64,000 bases of DNA. Source: Klebsiella indica. Its GTDB lineage: Bacteria > Pseudomonadota > Gammaproteobacteria > Enterobacterales > Enterobacteriaceae. The stretch is taken from assembly GCF_005860775.1 (NCBI RefSeq), contig NZ_VCHQ01000016.1:62001-126000 (forward strand), read 5' to 3'. Numbering within the stretch: the stretch's first letter is position 1; the number at the start of each line of letters is the position of its first letter. The position numbers were made by a program, and so were the translations under genes. Under the pieces are notes generated by a model. It was not told the origin of the DNA. It saw only the letters and a list, made by a program, of their open reading frames with translations, and did not search any database. Shown piece by piece: positions 24,541-32,955 of this stretch.

Positions 24541-25710
24541 TTGGCGGTCAACACCCTGAAACGTATTGCGCGCGGCATTCAGCGTTTCGTTATCGAAAGC
24601 GCATCGCCGTTTATCGTGAAGTGCAATCACACCACGACAAAAGGGAAATATGACTGTTTCCGGGGACAGTCGCTGGATGAACCGCTGCAGACGATTACGA
24701 AAACCCATGGCTACGCAATCGCGGTACCTCACCTGACAAAATTCCGTACCGGTGCAACAGGGCAGGAAGTCACCGAACCAGTACCGACTGTAACCGCTGG
24801 CACGTCGGCGCTCCCGGGCGGGAATGGTCATGCCCTCGGCATCGTTGAGGCAGCGCTGACGCCGTTTATTGTTGGGGCCGGTGGGCCAAAGTATTCGGCG
24901 AAGCCCCGCAGTATGGAAAGCCCGATGCACACCCTGTGCAATACGAATCATGCGTGCGTTATTGCGCCAGTTATCGCCCGGCAGTTTGGTGCCAGTGTAG
25001 GCCACTGCGCCGACGAGCCCAGCGCAACAATCACCGCGGGCGGCGGCGGTAAATCGCAACTGGTATCTGCATTCCTGGCGAAACACTACGGCGGGAACTA
25101 TACCGGGGCGGGCGTAGGGCTGAATGAGCCAGCTCATTCAGTAACGACTGTAGACCATCACGCGGTGGTAGCTGCGCATCTTATGGTGAACAATACCGGC
25201 CATCCCGGCGGTTCCGTGGATTCCCCTGCGCATACAGTTACGACAGGAAATCACCATGCTGTGGTTGCTTCTCATCTGGTCAAATTGCGCGGTACCTGCC
25301 GCGACGGCCAGCGCACTGACGAGCCGATGCCGACAATTACGGCTGGTGGCCAGCATGTCGGTGAGGTTAAAACGACATTGGCGGTCGAGGACTACGACGA
25401 AGAGCGAGCGCAGCAGGTGCTGGCGTTCCTGCAAGAATACTGCGGAGAGGAATGCACCGGGCTGGTGGAAATTGGCGGAGTGACTTACCGCATCGTTGAT
25501 ATCGACATGCGCATGCTTCAGCCGCATGAGCTATACCGCGCGCAGGGATTCCCCGAGTGGTACATCATCGACCAGGACTACCGCGGCGTGAAGTACGCCA
25601 AAGATAAGCAGGTCGCGCGCTGCGGAAACGCCGTCCCTCCGCCGTTCGCGGAAGCACTTGTACGCGCAAATTTGCCGGAAATATGCCAGTCGAAAGATTT
25701 GGCTGCTTAA
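24541..25710 (+). pseudogene. 5'-truncated phage C5-cytosine DNA methyltransferase
   Basis: About 390 codons are C-terminal to the catalytic part of a phage-type cytosine-5 methyltransferase. The end has the motif IX/X segments RMLQPHELYRAQGFPEW and RCGNAVPPPFAEAL. The N-terminal SAM-binding and PC catalytic motifs are absent. The middle is a series of degenerate units carrying DEPxxTIT and HHAVVAxHL cores. The frame is open upstream to 24427, but those codons are antisense to the integrase tail, so a deletion fused the two. It is probably inactive. TTG at 24541 is only a formal start. Confidence 0.85.
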
Positions 25711-25743
25711 CCTATAATCCCCCTCAGTAATTGTGGGGGAACA

Positions 25744-26004
25744 ATGAAAAATATTAAATTGATGATGGGCATTACGATCATAGGAATGCTGTCAGGGTGT
25801 GCGGCAGTCCAATATAACGATGGTGAAAAGGTCAGTATTCAGTCCGATGCCTGGTATGGGCTGGATAGCTTACATGGCACAGCTGTTAAGGCATGTCAGC
25901 AGTATGGCAAGTCGAAAGCTGTGTATGTGCATAGCGCAAATATGAATCCGAACTTACCGAAAGGTAGTGGTGTGCAAAATACTATCTGGAAATGCGAACC
26001 CTAA
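25744..26004 (+). CDS. Small putative lipoprotein (prophage remnant)
   Basis: The 86-residue product begins MKNIKLMMGITIIGMLSGC, a signal peptide with lipobox LSGC and lipidated cysteine at residue 19. The mature part has two further cysteines (KACQQYG, IWKCEP) that could form a disulfide. GGGGGAACA precedes the ATG. I do not recognise the family. It lies between the methyltransferase remnant and small phage-type genes, so it may be a lysogenic-conversion gene. Confidence 0.75.
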   Translation: MKNIKLMMGITIIGMLSGCAAVQYNDGEKVSIQSDAWYGLDSLHGTAVKACQQYGKSKAVYVHSANMNPNLPKGSGVQNTIWKCEP

Positions 26005-26125
26005 TCATGTCCAAATATGGTATTGCGGATAAATTGAAATAGATCTCGGCCTAATAATATTTGTTTACGCCGATGTGCTCTCCATAACATCAGAGAACAC
26101 GTATCATTGAGTGTCAGGAGGACTT

Positions 26126-26326
26126 ATGAGTGTTGGAAAGGCAGAACCAAAAAATCCGAATGCGGCCGATTACAAAATTTATGCTCGTCTTGACGCTGGA
26201 GAATCGCTGGAGAGCATCATCGCTAACCCACCGACAACGAAGTATGGAAGGCTTACTTGCGAGAACAATATTAGGCAAGAATATGGTTTCTGGAAGCGGT
26301 GGCGAAAGATGCATCCACGTCCGTAA
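26126..26326 (+). CDS. Small hypothetical protein (prophage remnant)
   Basis: A 66-residue product starts at ATG 26126 behind AGGAGG. It reads MSVGKAEPKNPNAADYKIYA and ends with a basic segment (FWKRWRKMHPRP). The spacing of the ribosome site supports translation. I do not recognise a domain. The context suggests a phage accessory gene. Confidence 0.6.
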   Translation: MSVGKAEPKNPNAADYKIYARLDAGESLESIIANPPTTKYGRLTCENNIRQEYGFWKRWRKMHPRP

Positions 26327-26402
26327 ACTAACCCAATGTGGCTGTTTTTAGTCCAAAATATTTTGATGCCAAATTTATAGAATGAGAAAAATAATCTATT
26401 CA

Positions 26403-26466
26403 GAGCTCCCGTTCAGGCGGCTATACGAAGGTGTGGCCGCTCCGATAAAATTTACGGAGTTCTGTT
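26403..26466 (+). promoter_or_regulatory. Structured leader that can sequester the ribosome binding site
   Basis: GAGCTCC at 26403-26409 can pair with GGAGTTC at 26456-26462, which contains the GGAG ribosome site of the next gene. Inside, GCGGCTATAC (26417-26426) pairs with GTGTGGCCGC (26431-26440) around a GAAG loop. The two nested helices end 4 bp before the start codon. Translation control is inferred from base pairing only. Confidence 0.5.
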
Positions 26467-26679
26467 ATGAAATCACAAAAGCGCGCTCTGCGCCGACATC
26501 ATGCTGCAAGACTTAAATCAAAACGCAGACATTACCGCAATGCGTATTCTGGTGGGCCAGTTGCATTTGGTAAGGTATACCATACACCATGTCCGTGCTC
26601 CTGCTGGATGTGTGGTCATCAGCGCAGGTACCACGGTATGGGAAGACAAGAGATTAAAGCCCGGGCGCGATGCTCTTAA
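26467..26679 (+). CDS. Small basic CxCxCWMCG protein
   Basis: The 70-residue protein has a strongly basic first third (KRALRRHHAARLKSKRRHYR) and a cysteine cluster CPCSCWMCGHQRRYHG, which could bind zinc or an Fe-S centre. I have seen this type as small uncharacterised proteins in enterobacteria, often near prophages, but know no function. The leader described separately can occlude its ribosome site. Two hairpins follow it. Confidence 0.7.
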   Translation: MKSQKRALRRHHAARLKSKRRHYRNAYSGGPVAFGKVYHTPCPCSCWMCGHQRRYHGMGRQEIKARARCS

Positions 26680-26705
26680 TGATTAAACCCGCTTCAGCAG
26701 TCTGA

Positions 26706-26759
26706 GGCCCCCTTCCAGGGGGCCCCATTTAAAGCCACCTCTTCAATAGGTGGATTTTT
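26706..26759 (+). terminator. Tandem hairpins ending the prophage remnant
   Basis: GGCCCCC/GGGGGCC at 26706-26724 is followed by CCACCT/AGGTGG at 26735-26753 and ATTTTT. The second is a good intrinsic terminator for the small gene upstream and insulates the downstream operon. Confidence 0.7.
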
Positions 26760-26934
26760 ACTGATGTCACCTCTGTATTTTTTTGTCAGCCGCCGGAGAC
26801 GACAGCAACATAATCCTGCCAGTGCACAAACATGGTCAGCCCATTTTTATGCCTCATATGACACCATCAGGTCTCTTTTAACGATCGGCGTTTACCCACC
26901 GACGCTCAGTATTAAGGGATAAGGTAGTCGAGAG

Positions 26935-28050
26935 ATGGCGAACTATTTTTTTTCTATTCCGAAAGTCTATTTTGGCGAAGATGCTATTAAGGCATTACGT
27001 CAGTTAGATCATAAACGGGTTGGGATTGTCACTGACAGCTTTATGGCGACTTCGGGTAAAACCCGCTATCTGATTAATGAGATGCCGCAGGCTTCCGTGT
27101 CTATTTTCAGCGACGTGAAACCCGATCCCAGCGTTGAAATCCTGCAAGCGGGGGCCGCCCAATTTAAAACATTTAAGCCGGATGTCATTATTGCGCTGGG
27201 CGGCGGTTCTTCACTTGATGCCGCAAAAGGGATTAAAGCCACGCTGGAAGAGTATTTCCCGGACCATGCGATTGCGCTTATTGCTATTCCCACCACCAGC
27301 GGTTCCGGTTCGGAAGTCACCTCCTATGCAATTATTTCCGATCCACAAAATGGGCGAAAATATCCGCTGATTGCCGACGAACTGGTGCCCGATTATGCCA
27401 TCCTTGACCCGCATCTGGTGCTGTCTGTTCCCCGGCAAGTGGCGGTCGATACGGGCATGGATGTGCTGACGCATGCCATTGAAGCGTTGGTCTCCTCTGG
27501 CGCAAATGACTTCAGCGACGCGCTGGCGGAAAAAGCGATTGCCCTGACATGGCAATACCTTCCCGTGGTTTTCCGCAATGAACAAGATATTCAGGCACGC
27601 ACCCATATGCACAACGCGTCCTGCATGGCCGGCATGGCGTTTAATTCCGCAGGCCTGGGGCTGGTGCACGGCATGGCGCATGCCATTGGCGGCATGCTGC
27701 ATATACCGCATGGCAAGATCAACGCCATGTTGCTGCCTGTCGTTATTGCCTGGAACGCCAGTCATGCCGAACAAGCGATTCCGCGTTATTTAAAATGCGC
27801 CAGCATCATGGGTATTCAGGCTGCCACGGCGGAACAAACCCTCCGGGCACTGATCAACAGCATTCACGAGATTAATCGCTATTTCGGGATTCCTGCCACA
27901 TTGCGGGAGCTGGGTAAAGATCTGACGGATTTCGAATCTTTACGTCAGCCGCTGATTAATGCGGCGTTAGCCGATGGATGTACCACGTCAAATCCCTGCC
28001 AGCCAGGGGCCGCAGATGTGGACCAGCTACTGACGCAAATTGTCGGGTAA
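26935..28050 (+). CDS. pduQ: Iron-dependent alcohol dehydrogenase of the microcompartment (PduQ-like)
   Basis: Group III Fe-alcohol dehydrogenases of this kind reduce propionaldehyde to 1-propanol and regenerate NAD inside microcompartments. The 371-residue protein has the NAD segment GGGSSLDAAKG and the metal-binding HGMAHAIGGMLHIPHG. It starts with MANYFFSIPKVYFGEDA behind AAGG and is the first gene of the + strand operon. The role is inferred from family and from the aldehyde dehydrogenase downstream. Confidence 0.88.
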   Translation: MANYFFSIPKVYFGEDAIKALRQLDHKRVGIVTDSFMATSGKTRYLINEMPQASVSIFSDVKPDPSVEILQAGAAQFKTFKPDVIIALGGGSSLDAAKGIKATLEEYFPDHAIALIAIPTTSGSGSEVTSYAIISDPQNGRKYPLIADELVPDYAILDPHLVLSVPRQVAVDTGMDVLTHAIEALVSSGANDFSDALAEKAIALTWQYLPVVFRNEQDIQARTHMHNASCMAGMAFNSAGLGLVHGMAHAIGGMLHIPHGKINAMLLPVVIAWNASHAEQAIPRYLKCASIMGIQAATAEQTLRALINSIHEINRYFGIPATLRELGKDLTDFESLRQPLINAALADGCTTSNPCQPGAADVDQLLTQIVG

Positions 28051-28172
28051 ATCTGGATAAGTTTGTCCTGTGAATACCGGACAGTCAAAAAAGTCCTGCG
28101 TGACGGCAAAAAGCACAATTCAGGACTGAATATTCTGAAGATCGTTTTATTCCTCTTTTTCAGGTCGTTGAC

Positions 28173-28865
28173 ATGATGAATGATAACCAGCTGCAAGCCG
28201 AATTGATTACCCGGCAGATCCTTCAGGAACTGGCGGCCCGCGGCGCGATAGCAAGCAATGAAACAGGTACGCCGCGGACGCTGGAAATCCCGGTCGGCAT
28301 TTCCAATCGCCATGTGCATTTGAGCCGGGAAGACATGGACGCGCTGTTTGGCTACGGCTCAACGCTCACCCGCATGAAAGCGGTAAAACAGCCCGGACAA
28401 TACGCCGCCGAAGAGACGGTCACGCTGCGCGGCCCGAAAGGCGAATTAAGCAAGGTACGCGTACTTGGCCCACTGCGCAGCGCCACCCAGATTGAAATCT
28501 CCGTATCCGATAGCTTTGCCCTCGGCGTGAAAGCCCCCGTCAGGATGTCAGGCGATTTGCAGGACTCTCCGGGCATTGAAATCATCGGCCCGCGGGGATG
28601 CGTGAGCAAACCGAGCGGGGCGATTGTTGCCTGGCGGCATATTCATATTTCGCCAGCCGAGGCGGAGCAGTATGGGCTGCGCGACGGTATGGAAATCGAT
28701 GTCCACATTGAAGGTCACCGGGGCGGCATTCTCAGCCATGTAGTGGTGCGTGTAAGCGCCGATGCCGTGCTGGAAATGCATATCGACGTGGAAGAAGCCA
28801 ATGGCTTCGGCTTACGTAACGGCGACTGCGTAAAACGTGTACTGACGGAATGCCGTTATGGCTAA
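28173..28865 (+). CDS. pduL: Phosphate propanoyltransferase PduL
   Basis: PduL converts acyl-CoA and phosphate to acyl-phosphate and free CoA in the microcompartment lumen. The 230-residue protein has both duplicated metal-site segments: SNRHVHLSREDMDALFG and WRHIHISPAEAEQYGL. An amphipathic stretch ELITRQILQELAARG at residues 9-23 looks like an encapsulation peptide. A 122-bp gap with a possible hairpin precedes it. It overlaps the next gene by 8 bp. Confidence 0.93.
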   Translation: MMNDNQLQAELITRQILQELAARGAIASNETGTPRTLEIPVGISNRHVHLSREDMDALFGYGSTLTRMKAVKQPGQYAAEETVTLRGPKGELSKVRVLGPLRSATQIEISVSDSFALGVKAPVRMSGDLQDSPGIEIIGPRGCVSKPSGAIVAWRHIHISPAEAEQYGLRDGMEIDVHIEGHRGGILSHVVVRVSADAVLEMHIDVEEANGFGLRNGDCVKRVLTECRYG

Positions 28866-29676
28866 GAACCCCGAAACCCGGCGCTTACACGAACTGGCGG
28901 AATTGGTCAGCCGTGGCGAATGTCGTCGCGGTGAGGGGGGACTGAAAGTGGGTGTCGATCCCGGTACGGCCAATATCGCGATAATCGTTGTGGATGAAAA
29001 CGATCGTCCAGTTGCTGGCATCAGTCATCCCTCGCGGGCGATCAAAGATGGTGTGGTGGTGGATTTTCTGACCGCCAGTCGGGTGGTTAGCGGGCTGAAA
29101 GCGACGCTGGAGGAACGGCTCGGCAGGCCGCTAACCCATGCGGCAACCGCAATCCCGCCGGGCATCATTCCCGGCAATACCAAAGTGATCGTCAATATGG
29201 TGGAAGCGGCCGGTTTCGAGGTGACGGACGTGGTGGATGAACCGGTTGCGGCGGCGCGGGCGCTTAACATCCGCGACGGCGCGGTTGTCGATGTCGGTGG
29301 CGGCACCACCGGGATCAGTATTCTGCGCAATGGCGAAGTTATCTTTAGCGCCGACGAGCCTACCGGCGGTAATCATATGACGCTGGTACTTTCCGGCGCG
29401 CTGGGCATCACTTTCGCTGAAGCGGAAGAGATGAAGAAATCACCTGAAAATGAAGAGCAGGTCTTCGCGCTGGTGCGTCCCGTAGCGGAAAAAATGGCCC
29501 ATCTGGTGGCGACCTGGCTGGTGGAATATCCGGTTGAAACGCTCTATCTGGTCGGGGGCGCAAGCAGTTTTCCGCAGTTTGCCGATGTTTTTCGCAAATC
29601 TACCGGCAAACGGGTTGTTCAGGCCACGCAGCCGCTTTTGGTCACCCCGCTTGGCATTGCGATGCTGAGCCGCTGA
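28858..29676 (+). CDS. eutJ: EutJ-like actin/Hsp70-fold protein
   Basis: EutJ-family proteins are putative chaperones or reactivases in microcompartment operons; the mechanism is not established. The 272-residue product has the actin-fold phosphate loops VGVDPGTANIAIIVVD and VVDVGGGTTGISIL and an adenosine segment YLVGGASSFPQF. It overlaps pduL by 8 bp. It might maintain a lumen enzyme, but that is inference. Confidence 0.87.
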   Translation: MAKNPETRRLHELAELVSRGECRRGEGGLKVGVDPGTANIAIIVVDENDRPVAGISHPSRAIKDGVVVDFLTASRVVSGLKATLEERLGRPLTHAATAIPPGIIPGNTKVIVNMVEAAGFEVTDVVDEPVAAARALNIRDGAVVDVGGGTTGISILRNGEVIFSADEPTGGNHMTLVLSGALGITFAEAEEMKKSPENEEQVFALVRPVAEKMAHLVATWLVEYPVETLYLVGGASSFPQFADVFRKSTGKRVVQATQPLLVTPLGIAMLSR

Positions 29677-29687
29677 GAAGGAAAACT

Positions 29688-30434
29688 ATGGACTCGCAAC
29701 GACTCTCTCGCCTGCTGGATACCATTATTGATGACATCCTGATGCAGCGGAAACAACGCCTGCAATCGCGAAACCGAGTGATGCGCGTGGTGATCAGCGG
29801 GGAAGATCTCACCACACTGCCCACGACGCTGGCGTGCCTCGCGGCGCTGGATCGTAGCGGTTATTTACTGGTTATGACATTCTCCTGGAGCGCCAGACAC
29901 TCGTCGTTGCAATCCTCCTGCCTGGACGCGCTGGCCCGGCGCGGTATTGATGTCGTGTGCGATAACCGGGACCCGCAACCAGCAGAGACCCCCGCCACCG
30001 GCGTCTATTTTCCGGCCCTCTCCAGTAATAGTTTAAGCAAAATCGCCCTCGGTATTCGGGATAACCTGGTCTGTCGCTGGGCCTGGCATGCGCTCAGCGT
30101 GAATCAATCCGTCATCGTAACGCTTAATGGCGAATGCCGCGATGAGACGCTGCCGCAAGCGTTCCGCGCGCGTCTGGCGAACTATGCCAGCACGCTGGTG
30201 GAATATGGTTTCACCGTCATGGGCCATCAACACACCCACGGGAAACACAGGTCACCTACGCGTCATCACCCGCGGCTGGTAACCCTTAGCGATGTGCGTC
30301 AGTACCCAAAGGGCCAGACGCTGTATATCGGTAACCATACGCTAATCACTCCCGCTGCCCGCGATGAAATCCGGGATCGCGGTCTCGTCGTTGTTCAGAA
30401 CCACCAGGAGGATACATGTATCTGGCAAAGGTAA
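29688..30434 (+). CDS. Microcompartment-associated protein, flavoprotein-like, unknown role
   Basis: The 248-residue product starts with an amphipathic helix (RLSRLLDTIIDDILMQRKQR), a possible encapsulation or shell-docking sequence. A Rossmann-like segment VMRVVISGEDL follows. The end (GNHTLITPAARDEIRDRGL) resembles the C-termini of other microcompartment accessory proteins. A histidine-rich patch GHQHTHGKH lies near residue 185. Comparable GRM loci carry a flavoprotein-family gene at this place; I cannot confirm flavin binding. Its 3' end overlaps the BMC-P gene by 19 bp. Confidence 0.6.
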   Translation: MDSQRLSRLLDTIIDDILMQRKQRLQSRNRVMRVVISGEDLTTLPTTLACLAALDRSGYLLVMTFSWSARHSSLQSSCLDALARRGIDVVCDNRDPQPAETPATGVYFPALSSNSLSKIALGIRDNLVCRWAWHALSVNQSVIVTLNGECRDETLPQAFRARLANYASTLVEYGFTVMGHQHTHGKHRSPTRHHPRLVTLSDVRQYPKGQTLYIGNHTLITPAARDEIRDRGLVVVQNHQEDTCIWQR

Positions 30435-30688
30435 CCGGCGCGTTAGTTTCAACCACCAAACACGCTTCGCTCAATGGCGCGAAATTGCTGATTGTCGCCC
30501 GTCTGGATGAGCACTATCAGCCCACGGGCAAGGCACAGGTGGCCGTGGATTTTGTCGGCGCAGGGAATGGGGAAACGGTGATTGTGACCACGGGCAGTTC
30601 TGCCCGCATGAGTACCAGCAAAGAGCACTCCGTTATTGATGCCGCGGTCGTCGGTATCGTCGATTCGCTCGACCTGAATGGTCAGTGA
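30416..30688 (+). CDS. pduN: Microcompartment vertex protein BMC-P (EutN/PduN family)
   Basis: BMC-P pentamers cap the vertices of the icosahedral shell. The 90-residue protein opens MYLAKVTGALVSTTKHASL and contains LLIVARLDEHY, AVDFVGAGNGETVIVTTGSS and the family end VIDAAVVGIVDSLDL. AGGAGG sits 5 bp before the start, inside the upstream gene. Confidence 0.95.
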   Translation: MYLAKVTGALVSTTKHASLNGAKLLIVARLDEHYQPTGKAQVAVDFVGAGNGETVIVTTGSSARMSTSKEHSVIDAAVVGIVDSLDLNGQ

Positions 30689-30708
30689 GAGTCCTGAGAG
30701 GAAAAGCC

Positions 30709-31212
30709 ATGCGCATTGAGCAAAACCGCGACCTGGAACAGCGCATTAATGAGGCGATTTCACGTCAATTGCCGGTTCGGCGCATGTCGCTGAGCCTCGC
30801 TGACGCCAGGCGACTGGCGCAATATGCCAGCGATGCCGCCGACGCCGCCGATGTTCCCATTGTTTTCAGTCTGGTGGATGCCTGCGGTCAGCAACGCTAC
30901 TTCTTTAGCATGGACAACGCGCTGCTTGTCAGCCACCGGCTGGCCGGGCAAAAGGCCTGGACAGCAGTGGCGCTAAAAATACCGACGCATCAGCTTGCGG
31001 GCGAAGTACAACCCGGTGCCAGCCTGTATGGTTTGCAAAATGAACCCGGCATCTGCTGTTTTGGCGGCGGATTGCCCTGCTGGTCAGACGGTGTGCTGCT
31101 TGGGGCGATCGGCATCAGCGGCGGCAGCGTTGAGGAAGATATTGCGATTGCCAGCGAGACGCTCGCGCGTTTCAGCCGTGAACGGTTTCCACTCACGCCT
31201 TTCAATAGATAG
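30709..31212 (+). CDS. GlcG/HbpS-family protein (PduO C-terminal-like)
   Basis: Proteins of this family (DUF336) bind heme or small ligands and occur as the C-terminal domain of PduO or stand-alone in microcompartment loci. The 167-residue product, starting MRIEQNRDLEQRINEAISRQ behind GAGAGG, has the conserved SLVDACGQQRYF, SHRLAGQKAWTAVAL and GAIGISGGSVEEDIAIA segments. The PduO adenosyltransferase domain is missing, in line with a B12-independent pathway. The actual ligand is unknown. Confidence 0.82.
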   Translation: MRIEQNRDLEQRINEAISRQLPVRRMSLSLADARRLAQYASDAADAADVPIVFSLVDACGQQRYFFSMDNALLVSHRLAGQKAWTAVALKIPTHQLAGEVQPGASLYGLQNEPGICCFGGGLPCWSDGVLLGAIGISGGSVEEDIAIASETLARFSRERFPLTPFNR

Positions 31213-31245
31213 TTTTTGAAAAGACAAATACGGACAGAGGTTATC

Positions 31246-32457
31246 ATGTCGCTAGCATCATTGGTTCTGGTTATTAACTGTGGATCATCGTCACTAAAAT
31301 TTTCGCTTATCCCACTGGATGAGGAGACGCCATTACTCTCTGGTCTGGCTGAAAAGCTTGGACTGACAGACGCCTGCATCACATTCAAAGATGCGGCAGG
31401 GGGGAAAACCACGGCGCGACTTGCTGAATCCACCCATAACAGTGCGTTAAAAACGCTTTTCTCCCGGCTCGATAATATGGGGATGCTTGAACGCGTATGC
31501 GCCATCGGTCATCGCGTGGCGCATGGCGGCAGAGATTTCAAACAATCTGTTCTGCTTACACCGTCGGTGATTGCGCGGATTCGTGAGCTTTCGGCCCTGG
31601 CGCCGTTGCATAACCCGGCTAATCTGATTGGCATTGAGGCAACCCTGTCGTTGTTACCGCAGTTGCCCCAGGTGGCCGTCTTTGACACGGCATTCCACCA
31701 GACCCTGCCGCCAGAAGCCTATACCTACGCCATTCCGCTTGAGTATCAACAGCAACATCAGGTCCGACGATATGGTTTTCATGGTACATCGCATCGCTTT
31801 ATCGCGGCGGAAGCCGTGGCGCGATTAAATCTTGATCCCGACGATCATGGCATTCTTATCGCGCATCTTGGCAACGGTTCGTCGGTATGCGCGGTGAAAA
31901 ACGGGAAAAGCGTGGATACCTCAATGGGAATGACGCCCCTTGAAGGTCTGGTGATGGGAACGCGCTGCGGCGACCTGGATTTGGGCGCGGCAGCCTATAT
32001 CGCCCGTTGTACAGGGCAGACCATCGAATCACTGTACAAAATGGCGAATAACGACTCAGGTTTATTGGGGTTGTCCGGTCTCTCCAGCGATTGCCGTACG
32101 TTGCAGGACGCACGCAGCAAAGGCGATCCCCGCGCAACGCTGGCTATTGATGTCATGGTTCACCGTCTTGCCCGCCATCTTGGCGCGCACCTCGCCTCGT
32201 TGCACCGCTTTGATGCGCTTATTTTTACCGGCGGTATTGGCGAGAACTCTGCGCTGGTGCGTGAACTGACGGCCCGGCGGCTGGCTATCTTTGGTATACG
32301 CCTGGATACGGCGAAAAATGCGCAGATTGTTGCTGGCCGTGAGGGCGTTATTTCACTCCCAGGTTCTCCCGTTGTGGCAGTGATCCCCACCAATGAAGAA
32401 AAAATGATCGCGCAGGATGCCGCCGGGCTTTCAGCTTCATTTGAGGGCGCGGCCTGA
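31246..32457 (+). CDS. Acetate/propionate kinase of the microcompartment
   Basis: This kinase turns propionyl-phosphate and ADP into propionate and ATP, completing the oxidative branch. From ATG 31246 it is 403 residues with the AckA-family motifs VLVINCGSSSLKFSL, GHRVAHGG, FDTAFHQTLP, RRYGFHGTSHRF, AHLGNGSSVCA and FTGGIGENS. The AckA-type fold sets it apart from the GHMP kinase PduX. It is about as close to AckA and TdcD as to PduW, so I leave the symbol blank. Confidence 0.92.
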   Translation: MSLASLVLVINCGSSSLKFSLIPLDEETPLLSGLAEKLGLTDACITFKDAAGGKTTARLAESTHNSALKTLFSRLDNMGMLERVCAIGHRVAHGGRDFKQSVLLTPSVIARIRELSALAPLHNPANLIGIEATLSLLPQLPQVAVFDTAFHQTLPPEAYTYAIPLEYQQQHQVRRYGFHGTSHRFIAAEAVARLNLDPDDHGILIAHLGNGSSVCAVKNGKSVDTSMGMTPLEGLVMGTRCGDLDLGAAAYIARCTGQTIESLYKMANNDSGLLGLSGLSSDCRTLQDARSKGDPRATLAIDVMVHRLARHLGAHLASLHRFDALIFTGGIGENSALVRELTARRLAIFGIRLDTAKNAQIVAGREGVISLPGSPVVAVIPTNEEKMIAQDAAGLSASFEGAA

Positions 32458-32652
32458 GTCGCCATTATTGCGGATGGGGAGGATTTTATTGTCCAGTGGA
32501 ATAGTGAATAGCAAGAAAGTCTATCTGGCGAACAAAACATTTTGTCTTTAGTGCAATAACATCATAGTGCATGAATTTATTAGGTATATGAATTTCCCTT
32601 CAGCGTTAATTCATTACTGACTTTACACTTACCTGGAAATATTGAGGTCGTT

Positions 32653-32934
32653 ATGCAACAAGAAGCATTAGGTATGGTTGAAACAAAAGGTCTGGTATCG
32701 GCAATTGAAGCCGCAGATACCATGGTTAAATCTGCTAACGTAACGCTGGTTGGTTACGAAAAAATCGGTTCCGGGTTAGTTACTGTTATGGTCCGCGGCG
32801 ACGTCGGGGCAGTAAAAGCGGCGACTGATGCGGGCTCCGCGGCGGCAGGGAAAGTGGGTGAACTGGTATCCGTACATGTTATTCCGCGCCCGCATATTGA
32901 AGTGGAAAAAATCCTGCCGAAAGCTGTCAGTTAA
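32653..32934 (+). CDS. pduA: Hexameric shell protein BMC-H (PduA/PduJ-like)
   Basis: BMC-H hexamers tile the shell facets and their central pores pass substrate. The 93-residue protein starts [20 protein letters not shown] and has the pore loop KIGSGLV and the segment [15 protein letters not shown], almost identical to PduA and PduJ. A 195-bp gap before it suggests its own promoter and high expression of the shell genes. Confidence 0.96.
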   Translation: MQQEALGMVETKGLVSAIEAADTMVKSANVTLVGYEKIGSGLVTVMVRGDVGAVKAATDAGSAAAGKVGELVSVHVIPRPHIEVEKILPKAVS

Positions 32935-32955
32935 TAAAGCCAGAGGATACTGACT

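Noticed and set aside
24541-25710. Intact methyltransferase starting at TTG 24541
   Set aside because: The frame is open upstream through antisense integrase sequence and lacks all N-terminal catalytic motifs, so TTG is just the first formal start in a truncated gene.
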